Made by a program: the position numbers and the translations under genes. From the NCBI RefSeq assembly GCF_905220415.1, contig NC_059562.1, forward strand, positions 2,805,501 through 2,869,500: DNA of 64,000 bases, in the 5' to 3' direction. Within the stretch, counting starts at the first letter, position 1, and the number at the start of each line of letters is the position of its first letter. Source of the stretch: Colias croceus. Its lineage: Eukaryota > Arthropoda > Insecta > Lepidoptera > Pieridae. The notes beneath the pieces were generated by a model that was given only the letters and a program-made list of their open reading frames with translations, was not told the DNA's origin and made no database searches. Below are positions 1-11,300 of the stretch, piece after piece.

Positions 1-294
1 AAGTTTTCTCACAAGCAGTTTGTATGAAAAAATTGTCACCTCTAACGTGTGTGCCCGGTGAGCTACGAGCGAGTACTATCGACACTTCTCCGTTTATCAT
101 CTTTGACTGCTTTATTTGTATTTTGTTTTTCATGATAATACTATACAGTAATCAGTGCCACTTGGTCGCTTGACGTGACTCGACGTAGATACCTTGTCAC
201 GCTACGTTATTATTATCAAGTCGTGTATTGTGGTGTGTTTGAAACGTTCTCTTGTAAGTAATTCAAGAACCTTAGCCGGTGCAACGATACGTCG

Positions 295-1010
295 TCACTT
301 GTCGCGCTCTAAATGAATGGGAATATATTTTGCATAAAAAATTATGCCATCTGCATAAGGCTTTGAAGTCAATGTTATCTTTACGGCTCGTTCTAATATA
401 CGGAATACTATAGCATTGTTGAAAATCTCGTAGTTCGTGGAAAATATAGTTACAAGGTTATGATAAGATGCGTCTGTGACAGCCTTCTTAAATGTAATGT
501 CGTGTGGTAAATTAACTTTTGCTAAAGTTATTTTCGTGTTCAATTAATTTAGTTTTTATCCGGCTTCCTTGAATTTCATGCTTGCCATCTTAATTAGATT
601 CTGTCAACCTCATTTCTTTCGATATGCATTTTAATACGACTGTTTCTCGATCGATTAACACGTCTGTTAGCGTCCGCTGTATAAATTGAACTAAGATGTT
701 TTTATCATCATCAATTTTACTATTCTTTTTCATTACGTAAACAACGTGTCTGACATTTCGAGCGTAATTACTCCAATTTTTTGTAACGATAATTTTGTAG
801 ACGTCTTGTTGAATATTGATTGACTAAAATATTTCAACAGTTTCGTTGTCGTCCTTTGAACAAACTTTTGTTGTCCTTTCGGGACAATTTTCGAAATCAT
901 CACTAGCACTTACACATAATTGTAAATCATTTAGTGAATAGTTTTTGGAATTTGTTTTACAAATTGTCACAGTTGTGAAGACAATCGTTAGAAATGAAGT
1001 TGTTTCGGCG
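295..1010 (-). pseudogene. Decayed unidentified coding remnant
   Basis: On the minus strand a coding-like frame runs from about 1010 to 545 and is broken by a TAG and a TAA. It then shifts frame near 541 and continues as an open stretch of about 82 codons to a stop at 295. About 230 codons with only two stops and one shift is unusual in sequence this AT-rich. The composition (many K, N, I, D, T) has no transmembrane or zinc-binding pattern I recognise. I cannot assign a family; it may be an old transposon, viral or host gene copy. No initiator ATG is evident, and the last piece begins at a TTG. Confidence 0.38.
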
Positions 1011-2616
1011 AGGACGTAACATTATGTAATTTATTTAAATGCCTCGAAAATTTCGGCGTTCTGCTTAATTGCTCATTTGTGATTGTTATTTAAAAATATC
1101 GCCGTGTCGACGCTTTTGGATTCGATGCGGTTTTGTTTTTTCGTACAGTGACTTTTTATCTTCTTAAGATTTCTAGATGTTAGATAACGAGTTCCCTACT
1201 GACCTAGAAATTACATTCTTGCTTCTTTAATATCACGAAGTGTTCTTTGCTTCAGTGCGTGTTAAGACCTAGAAAATTTTTTGAAGTTATTTTAACTCGC
1301 TTCAGGAACATAGGTTCAGTTAATCTGTATCGAGATTACCTTGAGTCGCTACTATCTCACACATCTATCAAAATACTTGACACGTTCCGTTGGACCAGAT
1401 TACAATGATAGTTTTATCACGAAAATAACACAATAATCTCGCCTTGTTTCCAGTTTCTCAACATGACTTTTATTTTCCAGTTTTTCTCGTTATTTATTGG
1501 TTTTGTAGCCGCTACTTGTTTGATGCTTTGGATGCGTTTATGCAAGTGCAATATAGATATTATGGTCCTTTATGTTTTGTAGCCTTTTTAATATTTTTTT
1601 TTTTTTTAACTTGGTGGATAATGAGGAATTTGTGACGTCGCAGCGGCATACTAACCCATACATTATAGATAGTTTCTTATCTATTAGGTATCTTAAATGT
1701 GTTTTAGGAAGTGAGTACAACCATCCTACATGTAAATAAATATTTTTTGTCTTATTTTCGCTAATAAACATATTTTTTCCGAATGGGAATTGAGAAAAGC
1801 TTTAACAATCGTTTTCAAATTGCTCAAATATCGTTAAAATACTATCTATAAACATTAATTACGAGAGAAATTACAGTAATTGGAATTCACATTTAACCTA
1901 CCTTAAGGTCTTAATAACGTCTAACAATATGCCGCCTTATAACACAATCGCTAATTAAACTATAAATGTTGACATTTCTAATGCTTCCATAGTAATAATA
2001 TATGATACCTGTTGTTTAATCAATGCATAACCTAGTTTACATGTAATATTAATAGTGAACGATGCACTGAGAAATTTATAAATAAAACATGTACATAATA
2101 ATTATCATATCGTAACATAAAATATAACAATGCTTCTAATTGTTATGTGTTTTATGTTAATAACTGAGTCATTAGTTTGAAAAATTTTGAGGGTAGTTAA
2201 AAATGTAGGTAATATACGGTTGGTCGGTCAGTAGTTTTACTTACCGAATACTTTTCAACTAAGTTATTTATAGAAGCGTTATTGTAAAAGAGAGAAAATA
2301 ATATCACGCAAAAGAGAACCTCTCAAAAAAATGTTACGGCCTATTGAATAAAAACGCTTTTCCCATTTTTTTCTTGATTAGGTATCGATTCGTAACAGTC
2401 ACGTACTAGGTTCTTTCTTCCGAAAATTTTATATAAAATTGACTTGCGTATTTTAAAATACAGTTTTACTTTATCAATTGATATCGATAACACACTGTCA
2501 CTATATTCAGGTATCCGTCACGATAAGATATGTTTCAGTGATTTTTACGATATTACACTTCGGCCTACTGCTAATGATGTCGAGAACACCTAATTCGCAA
2601 CTGGGTGGTGTGATTA
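1011..2616. other. AT-rich non-coding stretch
   Basis: The sequence is AT-rich. The open frames are short, mostly start at non-ATG codons and have low-complexity F/I/L/K composition. I see no gene, structured RNA or clear repeat boundary here. Confidence 0.5.
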
Positions 2617-2619
2617 TTA

Positions 2620-3194
2620 AGGTGCGTATAAATTAAGCGCGGCAGCCGCGCGAGCCAATGTTCGACCAGAGTTGACGATCATTTGCTGCGCGAGCCAATA
2701 TGTAGATATATTTTAAGTTGAACGTAGTTGCCGCGCGCGGCAGGCGATCCATCACGAACATCTCTTCTGTAGGACGCCAATAGTATAGTCATTTTCTTTT
2801 TCAAGTCAGGAATAGGTATATCTATTTTTTTACTGATTTCTACCCACGCATCATACCTTACCGATTTATTGTGGTATTGGGAGGAAATCTGTTCCACAAA
2901 AATTCATCAGCGCCATACAATTGTATTAGTAAACGGCATTTTTCGTTGTCTATTTTTACGTATACGCCGCGCGAGCCGAATCACCAAAATTACAAAACGT
3001 CCACACGGCGCGCGAGCGAACGACTGAAGCTCCTTTGATGCGGTCTCAAAAACCGACAGAGAGCGGATCGCCCCGCGGCACGTTCGAGCGCGGCAATGTT
3101 CGGGTCGCCGCGCGCGGCGATCCCGTCTACATAGTGCGCGGCCGCCGCGCGCGCCTATGTTCGATGGTTTGCCGCGCTTAATCTATACGCGGCT
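2620..3194. mobile_element. PIF/Harbinger-type element (non-autonomous, 575 bp)
   Basis: The ends are imperfect inverted repeats of about 24 bp: the left end reads GCGTATAAATTAAGCGCGGC, and the reverse complement of the right end reads CGCGTATAGATTAAGCGCGGC. The element is flanked by a direct TTA repeat (2617-2619 and 3195-3197), the usual Harbinger target duplication. The interior is rich in CCGCGCGCGG-like palindromes, unlike the AT-rich surroundings. It contains a MADF-domain remnant (separate entry); MADF/Myb-like proteins are the accessory DNA-binding ORF of Harbinger elements. No DDE transposase is present, so it cannot move by itself. Confidence 0.7.
2758..2955 (-). pseudogene. MADF-domain remnant of a Harbinger accessory protein
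   Basis: Read on the minus strand, the sequence gives the opening of a MADF domain (DNEKCRLLIQLYGADEFLWN). After a one-base frame shift it continues with YHNKSVRYDAWVEIS and then KKKMTILLASYRR. The order of hallmarks (LI.LY, LWN, YHNK, AW.EI, KKK...L..SYRR) fits the whole domain of about 60-70 residues. It is broken by the shift and has no start or downstream domain. Its position inside an element with TTA duplications supports Harbinger origin rather than a host gene. Confidence 0.65.
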
Positions 3195-3197
3195 TTA

Positions 3198-4130
3198 GAA
3201 ATTGACAACCCTAGGTGCAAAAGACGCAAAATTTCTATGCAGATACTTTTTTAAATTGAGGAGTTATAGGGGTGTCAACAACTAGAAAGAATTTAAGTCT
3301 TTTGGTATAAATAGAATTCGTTGTTTTGGCCTATTAGTAAAGAGATGAAATAAAAGGATAAAAACACGAAGTACCTTGGCAAAGCATTCAAGGTGCGCTA
3401 TTGTTAGATATTGTATTTTGCTGAGATATTTTATAAAAAGGCACGTTAATTGACCCTAAGTCAGAAAACATTGAGATTTAGTGACCAAATCTTGAAGATA
3501 TGCCTCTGTTTAAAGTGGAATTAAATATTGTTTTTGTGTTTATTTCGTAGTTGTACTCGCATTTCACTTTACACGAGTATAAAAATTAAAGACTTCAACA
3601 GAATTACAATACGATACAATACAATAGAAAAAAGATTTATTGCAACCAAACAACACAATGATATGCTTATACATTCTAAGACACCATCAAAAATACAAAA
3701 AAATTAGAAAAATAAAATAATATGATAACAATCGAATTATAACTGACATTAATTATATCAAACTTGCATTGTAGCTGCAAAAAGGCCCTGGCTCAGCATA
3801 ATGTTGTAGTAAAGTTCATTTCTCAAAAACTTCGTGATAGTTAACAACGTATAAATTGTCTTTTAAATTCGTTACAGTCCAAATTCTAAATGTTTTCGTT
3901 TGATGAATAATTTAAGAAGTAATCTTATCGTTGTATTATATGCTTATACATAATCATTCATCAGTACATATTTGTATTCTTTCTCCGATTGTCTTTCTAA
4001 GTACTGGATGATAGGAATCACTGTATAGCCTATTAACCCATATAACGTATTTACTTGATGTAAATCTTATCATATCAACGATTGTTATTTAAAAATACTT
4101 GGCTACTGTAATTTAATTATTTATGGAGAA
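3198..4130. other. AT-rich non-coding stretch
   Basis: No coding or RNA gene is seen. A short tract around 3605-3650 with repeated TACAATACAATA words followed by AAAGATTTATTGC resembles the tail of an interspersed repeat, but boundaries cannot be set. Confidence 0.4.
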
Positions 4131-4257
4131 ACTTTCCGCCCGCGACTTCACCCGCTTTGCCTAAAACCTAATAAATTTATAATTGAAACCTTCCTCGGGA
4201 ATCACTCTATCTTAAGGAATATCGCATCAAAATCCGTTGCGTAGTTTTAAACACTTA
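4131..4257 (+). repeat. Interspersed repeat A, partial copy
   Basis: The sequence starts TTCCGCCCGCGACTTCACCC and continues through CTAAAACCTAATAAAT and CCTTCCTCGGGAATCACTCT. It matches, at lower identity, the better copies at 4687-4881 and, reversed, at 19581-19770 and 60322-60509. It is a short lepidopteran SINE/LINE-tail type repeat with no coding content. Confidence 0.6.
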
Positions 4258-4470
4258 AACTCAAACTCAAAAACTCAAACTCAAACATTTATTTATTCAA
4301 TTAGACTTCTTCGAGAAGCACTTTTGAAACGTCAATACATATTTTTAACATTTACCACCGATTCGGAAAGCGGTATCTATGGAGAAGAATCGGCAAGAAA
4401 CTCCATAGTTGCTCTTTTAAATCATTTCAGTATTACAATTTACAATTTAATTTTACAAAATATGTAAGTA
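4258..4470. repeat. Interspersed repeat B copy
   Basis: The left edge is a run of AAACTCAAACTC words. After it come the repeat's hallmark pieces TTAGACTTCTTCGAGAAGCA, ACCGATTCGGAAAGCGGTAT and GGCAAGAAACTCCATAGTTG. Related fragments occur at 17765-17890, 28690-28800 and 47215-47375. A 76-codon open frame across it is a repeat artefact. Confidence 0.6.
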
Positions 4471-4566
4471 ACTGTACGTATATATTATCATAATATGCCA
4501 AAGAACTGTCCTGTGGTTTTTACGCGACAACCCTCCATGGGTTTTTATCTAAAGCATTAATTATAC

Positions 4567-4665
4567 AGTTTGAATTAAATCTGTCCGATTAAAGTGGGTC
4601 AAAATCGAATTGAAAAAAAAGAAATTCACCTGTAAAGCGAATAAAAGCGTGGTAAAAAACAACAA
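4567..4665 (+). repeat. Repeat fragment (GTTTGAATTAAATCTGTCC type)
   Basis: GTTTGAATTAAATCTGTCC is followed by a degenerate body and ATTCACCTGTAAAGCGAATA. The same opening and the ACAGGTGAA closing motif recur at 21650-21760, showing a dispersed repeat. Confidence 0.5.
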
Positions 4666-4686
4666 TACATAGTTAAATTATATCTT

Positions 4687-4881
4687 ACTAGCTTACCGCC
4701 CGCGGCTTCGCCCGCTTTGTCTAAAACCTAATAAATAATGATATACTAAAACCTTCCTCTTGAATCGCTCTATCTATTAAAAAAAACCGCAACCGCAATC
4801 CGTTGCGTATAGTTTTAAAGATTTAAGCATACAAAGGGACATAGGGACAGAGAAAGAGACTTTGTTTTATACTATGAGTGA
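4687..4881 (+). repeat. Interspersed repeat A, full-length copy
   Basis: This copy of about 195 bp opens with TACTAGCTTACCGCCCGCGG and ends with GACTTTGTTTTATACTATG. It is nearly the same sequence, in opposite orientation, as 19581-19770 and 60322-60509. It is non-coding. Insertion is outside any recognised gene. Confidence 0.7.
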
Positions 4882-6785
4882 TATCGAATATTATTTTAAA
4901 ACATAAAACGTTCCAGTACGTACCGGATGCATTCATGTTTTCACCAGTATTTATCTCCCCATTTATCACACTGTCTATCAAGACAAACACGTGAATTTAT
5001 TGAATCTAGCTAGAATCAATTGCCTAAGTCATATTTTATATTGACGAATGTATACAGTATCTTTTGTATTAGCTCCCACTTTCTTCATTTAATAAAATGC
5101 AATTGAAACGTCACGTGGTTTCAACTCGCAACATGTATTCTGAGAATCCTTTGTAGAATTTGATGCTTAACTTGTTACACTATATGTATGTAATGGGCCT
5201 TCTTCACAATGGGCACTGGGCAGCGTTGGCCCAATCGTCGATGTTTGCCGCAATTACGGCGATTCTCATAAACATCTACAACGTCCGATCATAGACATTT
5301 AGGCCCTCTACACTATCGTGATTGCATATTATACTCGCCATAATTGTATCTATATGAAAACTGTATGAGCTAATTTAGGTACATCAATCAATGAAGCTTC
5401 TCATTCTTTAACGTCGTTTTTGTTCTTAGTTCCTTCAAATTGGCCAATCATTGTTCTGTATCTATTGGATCAAATCTTTCCATGTCTTTGAGAAACGTGA
5501 GTTTATGAAAAACAAATGTTATTTTGCTTCGTTTTCCAATTTCATTTCCATAAGATAAGAGCTACTGTGTTGCCATTGGTAACCGTTCTACTATCCATTT
5601 AGCTTAAATTATTATTAACAGCTACTTTGTTTCTTGTTTTATTGTATTTTTATTGTCGTCTGCAATATTTGCATTCTCTTCGACAATTGTTTGAGCCATG
5701 TCTTGCTCTTAAAGTTTACGAGGAAGTAAACAGAATTGTGATAGTTGTTGTATTTTTTAATTATTGTTTTATCTGTATTCCGCTGTATACGTGTACTGAA
5801 AATCTTAATGGCATCGTGAATGATGTAATCTCACAGAGATTTTACTATAGCCTACTTCTGAAAGGCTATTTCTTAATATATCAGAGTTGTTACGTTTTTC
5901 AAATGATCATGTATTATCTGTTTCTGAAAGGAATTCGAATGTTATCTTAGAAGTTAGAATACATTCTTCTGTACCTATATTATTATTACTTTTGGTTTCG
6001 TAAGTCGTAAGTTGTGAATCGTTTCAAAGATTTTCTTTCTTGTAACTATTATTAATTTACAAGATGGAGTCAGTAATTTGCAATGTAATAACTGATAACT
6101 TATGCAGTATTTAGCTACCATTACTTTTATAATTTCTTTCGATCGATCCGATCGTTATTAAATACATGCTTATTATTTTATCAAATAATTACGAATTTTT
6201 GTATTACACTTATCTGGAATAATGACTAATATTATCTAATTAATTATATTATACGTCATAATAGCGTATTTCTGTTGTATAAATACAGTGGCTTATCTAA
6301 TTATTTTCTTTTAACAATTACATTACTTTTAATTTTTTTTTTAAACAGCAAATGTAGTAACATAAAAACGTTTTCCGACACTATTTCTGTAAAAGGCTAT
6401 TTAAAATTGTAAATAACAAGGTTATTTACTACTTACTGTCTCAACCATACTTCTACAGTTTGTCATAATAATATAGTCTTTAAATTTAATTTAATAAAAT
6501 TTAATTAATAATATAATTAAATTTTAATTTCTATACAATAATAATTAATAACTCTTTTTCTATTAGTTAGGTAAGAGTAGATAAAACAGTGGCGCCAACT
6601 TCCACACATTAGTGTGTGTGTGTGATAGACAATGCAATTATTATTCCACGCTATGATAATAATGAATGTTTATTTGTCTATTAACATGTTGTCAGAGCTT
6701 AACATCAAAAGGTACATGCGAAAATCTAATTCACAACACGCTATTAACAAGTTATGGCGGATACTCAACGTGAGATAGTAAATAA
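4882..6785. other. AT-rich intergenic sequence
   Basis: No supported gene. An open frame at 5627-5950 (107 codons, non-ATG start) is F/I/L/Y-rich and superficially membrane-like, but it has no family motif. 6480-6545 is a low-complexity AATTTAATT tract. A short TG run lies near 6612-6622. Confidence 0.45.
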
Positions 6786-6975
6786 ATCTATACTAATATT
6801 ATTAAGCTGATGAGTTTGTTTGTTTGTTCGCGCTAATCTCAGAAACCACGGGGCCGGTTCGAAAAATATTTCACTGTTAGATAGCCCATTTATTGAGGTA
6901 CGCTACACGCTATATATTATAACGCTAAGACCAATAGGAGCGGAGCAATGCGGGTAAAACCGTAGGGCACAGCTA
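6786..6975 (+). repeat. Interspersed repeat C copy
   Basis: It starts ATACTAATATTATTAAGCTG with GTTTGTTTGTTTG next, and ends ACCAATAGGAGCGGAGCAAT, GCGGGTAAAACC, GCACAGCTAGTA. Other copies lie at 15862-16036 (reverse), 43146-43347 (reverse), 58433-58636 (forward), with a diverged one at 54770-54930. This matches a lepidopteran LINE-tail/SINE type. Confidence 0.65.
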
Positions 6976-8034
6976 GTACTGAAATATTTGTTTTTGTTGT
7001 TATACGTTACTTAAGACATAGATGAATTAATTTACGACTGTGAGGATTTTCATTCTGTCAAATAAAGTAATGTTAATCCAAATAATCAATTTTCAGTGAT
7101 TATTTTCATTGTCTGGGCTTTGCTGCTCGTGCTGATGAATAATTATGTAGATAAAGATTGGAATTTACTTACAACGAAAGAATAAAGTATGAATGAGACA
7201 CAAGTAATGATATATGAGAAATAAAAACTACTACTTATGAAATTTTCCTCGAAAAATGTATTAAATTCTTCGTTTTGCCGAAAATAACAACAAACTTGAT
7301 CGCACGCGATATTTTCTACCGTCTTAGAAGGATTATGTTATAATATAGGTACCTAATGATTGATGAGGTTATATCAACGTAATTAAGAATTATGATGATA
7401 AAAACCACCACGTGAACCACGCTTGATGTGTGACGTAAATATAATATTTGTACAGAAATTACAGTGCTCTTCAGTAAGCAATGTAATGTGTGACAACGAT
7501 GTAGCACAAGCGCCTAGTTAATATTGTCACGACAAACAAATCTTTTCGGCTAATGGACGTTGTTTTTATCAAATAACCATTGCACGAAGTTTCCGAGACA
7601 GCTCGTTTTACTTAAATATTTAAAATTTAACTCGACGTTTTGCAGTTATCACCGACGGCCTCTTATCATAATCTTCACAATCTCAGACGTGTCGCTATGC
7701 ATCATCATTCATCATCCAGAAATCTTGACGTTATTTCGACGCAAATGTGCCATTTCTATAGATTCGCCCATCACGCTCGCATGTATTACGTTTATTTCTT
7801 ACGTAACATCTTACATAACACCTTCTACCTTCAGTAACTTAGCTTCAGTATCTACAGATTGATCTCTCGTCTCTGTTTGTTTATCAACGTACACATTTGC
7901 ACGAATTTCCTTCGATACAATATGTTCACGTGAACGCTAATAGCTTCACCTATTATCGCTAATTATTATGTAAGATAAAACGTCACCGATACATCGATCA
8001 TGTAGCGTAATCCTATATTATGTTTGTGTCGGTA
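6976..8034 (+). promoter_or_regulatory. Region upstream of Mitf exon 1
   Basis: About 1 kb immediately before the proposed Mitf transcription start contains no gene. It holds two CACGTG E-boxes: 7409-7414, and a perfect 12-bp palindrome at 7924-7935. Its base composition is less extreme than the sequence upstream. Promoter assignment is inference from position. Confidence 0.35.
7924..7935. promoter_or_regulatory. CACGTG palindrome GTTCACGTGAAC
   Basis: This perfect 12-bp palindrome is centred on CACGTG, about 110 bp before the candidate initiator. The MiT family binds TCACGTGA-type (M-box/CLEAR) sites, so it could be an autoregulatory site. Other bHLH factors also bind such sequence. Confidence 0.35.
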
Positions 8035-8338
8035 TCAGTGTGTACCGAATTCTCATGACGATAACGTTTTTCTTTGACAACAGGTACATTAGAAACTAAG
8101 TATTATACAGTATTATAGAGACAGTGATTTTGGAAGTGCAAGTGAATTCAGTATTATAACAGTGATATATAAAATTAAAGACGATGTGTTCGAACAGCAG
8201 TGGACCAAGCTAGTGAGGATGTCAGTGAGGTGACATTGGACGCAAGCCATTCGGCTTTAGTGTTAGTTATACGAAAACATTCCTCTGTTAAAAATTTTAA
8301 GCCAGGGCCCGGTGGATAAAGGCAAGGATATCTGCAAA
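8035..8338 (+). promoter_or_regulatory. Candidate Mitf initiator and 5' UTR
   Basis: TCAGTG at 8035-8040 matches the arthropod initiator consensus. The following 300 nt has the moderately balanced, non-repetitive character of a 5' UTR and leads to the ATG at 8339 in a good context (GCAAAATGACC). The start site itself is inference; no TATA box is evident. Confidence 0.35.
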
Positions 8339-8394
8339 ATGACCAAGGGCCCTCGGAAAGTGAAACTAGTCATTGTAGTCAACAATAAAAAAGA
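8339..8394 (+). CDS. Mitf: Mitf exon 1 (start codon)
   Basis: It codes for 18 residues starting MTKGPRKVKLVIVV and ends GA|GTGAGT, a strong donor, leaving two bases of a codon. The next exon supplies exactly the one base needed (C, giving Asp). Without splicing the frame stops at once in TGA. The assignment rests on phase, donor strength and upstream UTR-like sequence; a different promoter and first exon could also exist. Confidence 0.55.
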
Positions 8395-11300
8395 GTGAGT
8401 ATTACATTTTTATCTTCATGCCTCTATAGTCTGTAACATTTGCGTTCTTATTAACCTTTTTTGTATTATCAATGTACTCCTCAAGGATTTTGATAGTTTT
8501 TTTGATAGCAACTGCTTTCTTTTCAAGATTGTTTGCAATATCTGACGTATTGCAGACATTATTGTTATTATATTGTTATCATCTTCGAGATATGTGAAGC
8601 CAAGTTAGTTTTTGAATGCTATTTCGAAAATATCATTCAAAAACTTAATATTAAATAATATCTCCGAGTTGGCTTTGCATTAAGGTTAGATTTAATGTAA
8701 ATTATTTATTGAATATTTAAATCAATTCTGCTTCATTATTTGTGGTGTTGGATTTATTAATATTTTCATATCAAATAATCAAACATCGGATCTGCATCTT
8801 ATTAGTGCACCGGATGCAAGCGATTTAGCGTCTATTATCTCTGGTAATTAAGTTGATTTTACGATAACATTAGCATATAATGGCCTGTGTATTTACTCGT
8901 CCATTCATAAACGCGATTCCCATTGATGTTTAATTGATAATAACGCTATATTTATTTATAGGTACAAACACATTCAGTTATAATAGTTCAGTTTATTACG
9001 AGGTTATTTTTTTTGCATGTTAGAATAGAAGATCAACGCACTACGAAAATTTTTTTTACAACGTTTATATATTTAGCCTAACGGTTGATAAGTTATATTG
9101 TCTGTCTGTGTATAGGCATTATTAGGCTTCATTTATTTGTGGGTATCAATGATTTTATAGACTTCACTCAACATTGCAATTTACGAACTACCACCTGGTT
9201 TACCTATTACTGATTTTATAAACCTCACTAAACATTACAATTTGCGAATCATCATCGCTCATTCACGTTAAAATTAATATACTCGACTACACTTATAAGT
9301 GTACATAGTGTCGAGTTGTAAACTACAGTTTTTGCTACAAAAGCATGCTAACGCGGAAGCGGTCAGATTGACCACGCAAGTGTCCTTCGCGATCGGAAGA
9401 CGCTCATTTGCCGGCTCGCTGGATGGCCGGTGGATGCTCATGTCGCAGCGTCATGTTGTGTGATTAGTGATTTGTAATTAGTTATTGTGGGATTGTAAGA
9501 TAAAATAAGCAATCAAGTAGTAAAGTTTACTGAAGTTATGAATAATTGTGAGTAAAACGTGCTTCAGAAATTGTCAAAATTATTTATGAAATGTTGTTTG
9601 CATAGGCTCTTAAAATTAATAAAATAGAAAATATCTTTGCAAGTCTAGACTTCAACGGTAATTATCAATGCGAGCGTGACCCAAATCCTGCGCAGGCGCG
9701 CCACAATCCAACACGCGTTCGTGTCGCGTTTAATCGTCAATGAATACGTTATCCTTAATCGTAGTACGTACGAACATTGCGAGTGAATCATGCGCAGCTA
9801 TTGAGCCGCTTTTCGTTTGATACCATTGAAGGGTTAATTGGTGTAACCCTTGTATCTGGGAACGTACGCCAAACATGTAGATGATTTGGACGTCGGTTGG
9901 TGATGTTGCTGGCCAGTATGGGCTGATAGTGATGGTTATCAGGCAATCCCAAGTCTTATTTTTCATTGCATTTTTTTTATTGTGGCAAATGTTAGCCATC
10001 AACGCGAGAGATGTTACCATATCCACCATCATAGATTTACAGATTAGGCAAAGTCACCCAGCAATTTGCCGATACAATAGTCACATACATTAATACAATA
10101 CCAACATTCAGTTTAATTGTTGCCAGCCATGCGTACGTAATGACCGGACGCTATAGTAACTATTTACTTTATCTGTGGAACTGCGTGAAACAGTCAGTAG
10201 ACCATCATTTGAATGGAGGCCTGATTACGCGTATAGCACAGATAATGCAGGTTGGTCGAATTGGTCCATCGAAGCTAGTTGCGTAACCCTGGATTCAGTG
10301 GAGGTTAGTTTAGGAAAAGCAAGTATTCATGCAGAAATTTCTCACGTCAAAATAATGAAAGGATCTGCAGTTAAGGATGGCAAAACTAGCTGGTAAAAGA
10401 ATAGGAGAAACTATGATTGGCTAATTAGGTGTAGTGGAATTTGAATTCTAGCATAAAAACGTTTCACTATTCTCCAAAATACATCTTCATCGTGAAACAA
10501 AATCGATCCATATTTGCTTTCTACTACAGGAACAGTAACCTATAAGGGTTATTAGAAGTAGCGTATTATTTAATAATCATTTTACATTTATTGATTGATA
10601 AGTAGCTTTTTTAAATTTTGATAATCCAAACACACGTAAATTCTGATACACGTATATTCCAAATCAATATTTTACGACCGTCAATCGGCGATTACTCGGA
10701 TCATTGGAGCAATCTGGCAAGAGGTGATAAGGCGTGCAAGGTGTTGCGTTATCGCTATCGGCTGGACTGATTTAGAGGATAGAGGAAAAATACTGGCCTT
10801 TACATGTCCTACTGGCGTGTTAAAGGAATACCTGATGGAGAATGTCTTGCCGGCTCCAAGAAGCACAGATTGCAGAGAAAAACTGCTTTCTGAAAGTGAC
10901 AGATTCGTGACGACTCTTCTTTGTAGAAAATACTTTGTGAACTTGTAGTAAATATTCATGGATATTGATGATTCAAAATTTCTAAACGAAGTCTACTTGT
11001 AGTGAATGAGACTGTTTATAAATGTTATTAATGATAGAACAACTTTTGATAACGAACATTTAACAGGCAGAAGTCACGGCTAGTTTAAAAGTAATCCAGG
11101 TAAAGATTTTAAACGATATGAAATAAAATTATGTCTTGTGCTTTTAAGTTAAGATTAAGCTCGTAATAGTTATAATATGTTGATTATAATTGATTCGATA
11201 AGCTTTAATCTACGACTTTCGGTTCAATTAAATAAGAAAGCTGGAGTTATAGCAGAGAATATGTTCGTCATTACTATAGGTAATAATATCCAAAAGTAGC

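Noticed and set aside
5627..5950. 107-codon hydrophobic frame that looks like a membrane receptor piece
   Set aside because: F/I/L/Y richness is expected from T-rich DNA. There is no conserved receptor motif, no ATG start and no splice context.
10724..10948. 74-codon frame with mixed composition
   Set aside because: No family motif, no ATG-supported start, no splice partner, and a minus-strand frame overlaps it; left as unexplained intron sequence.
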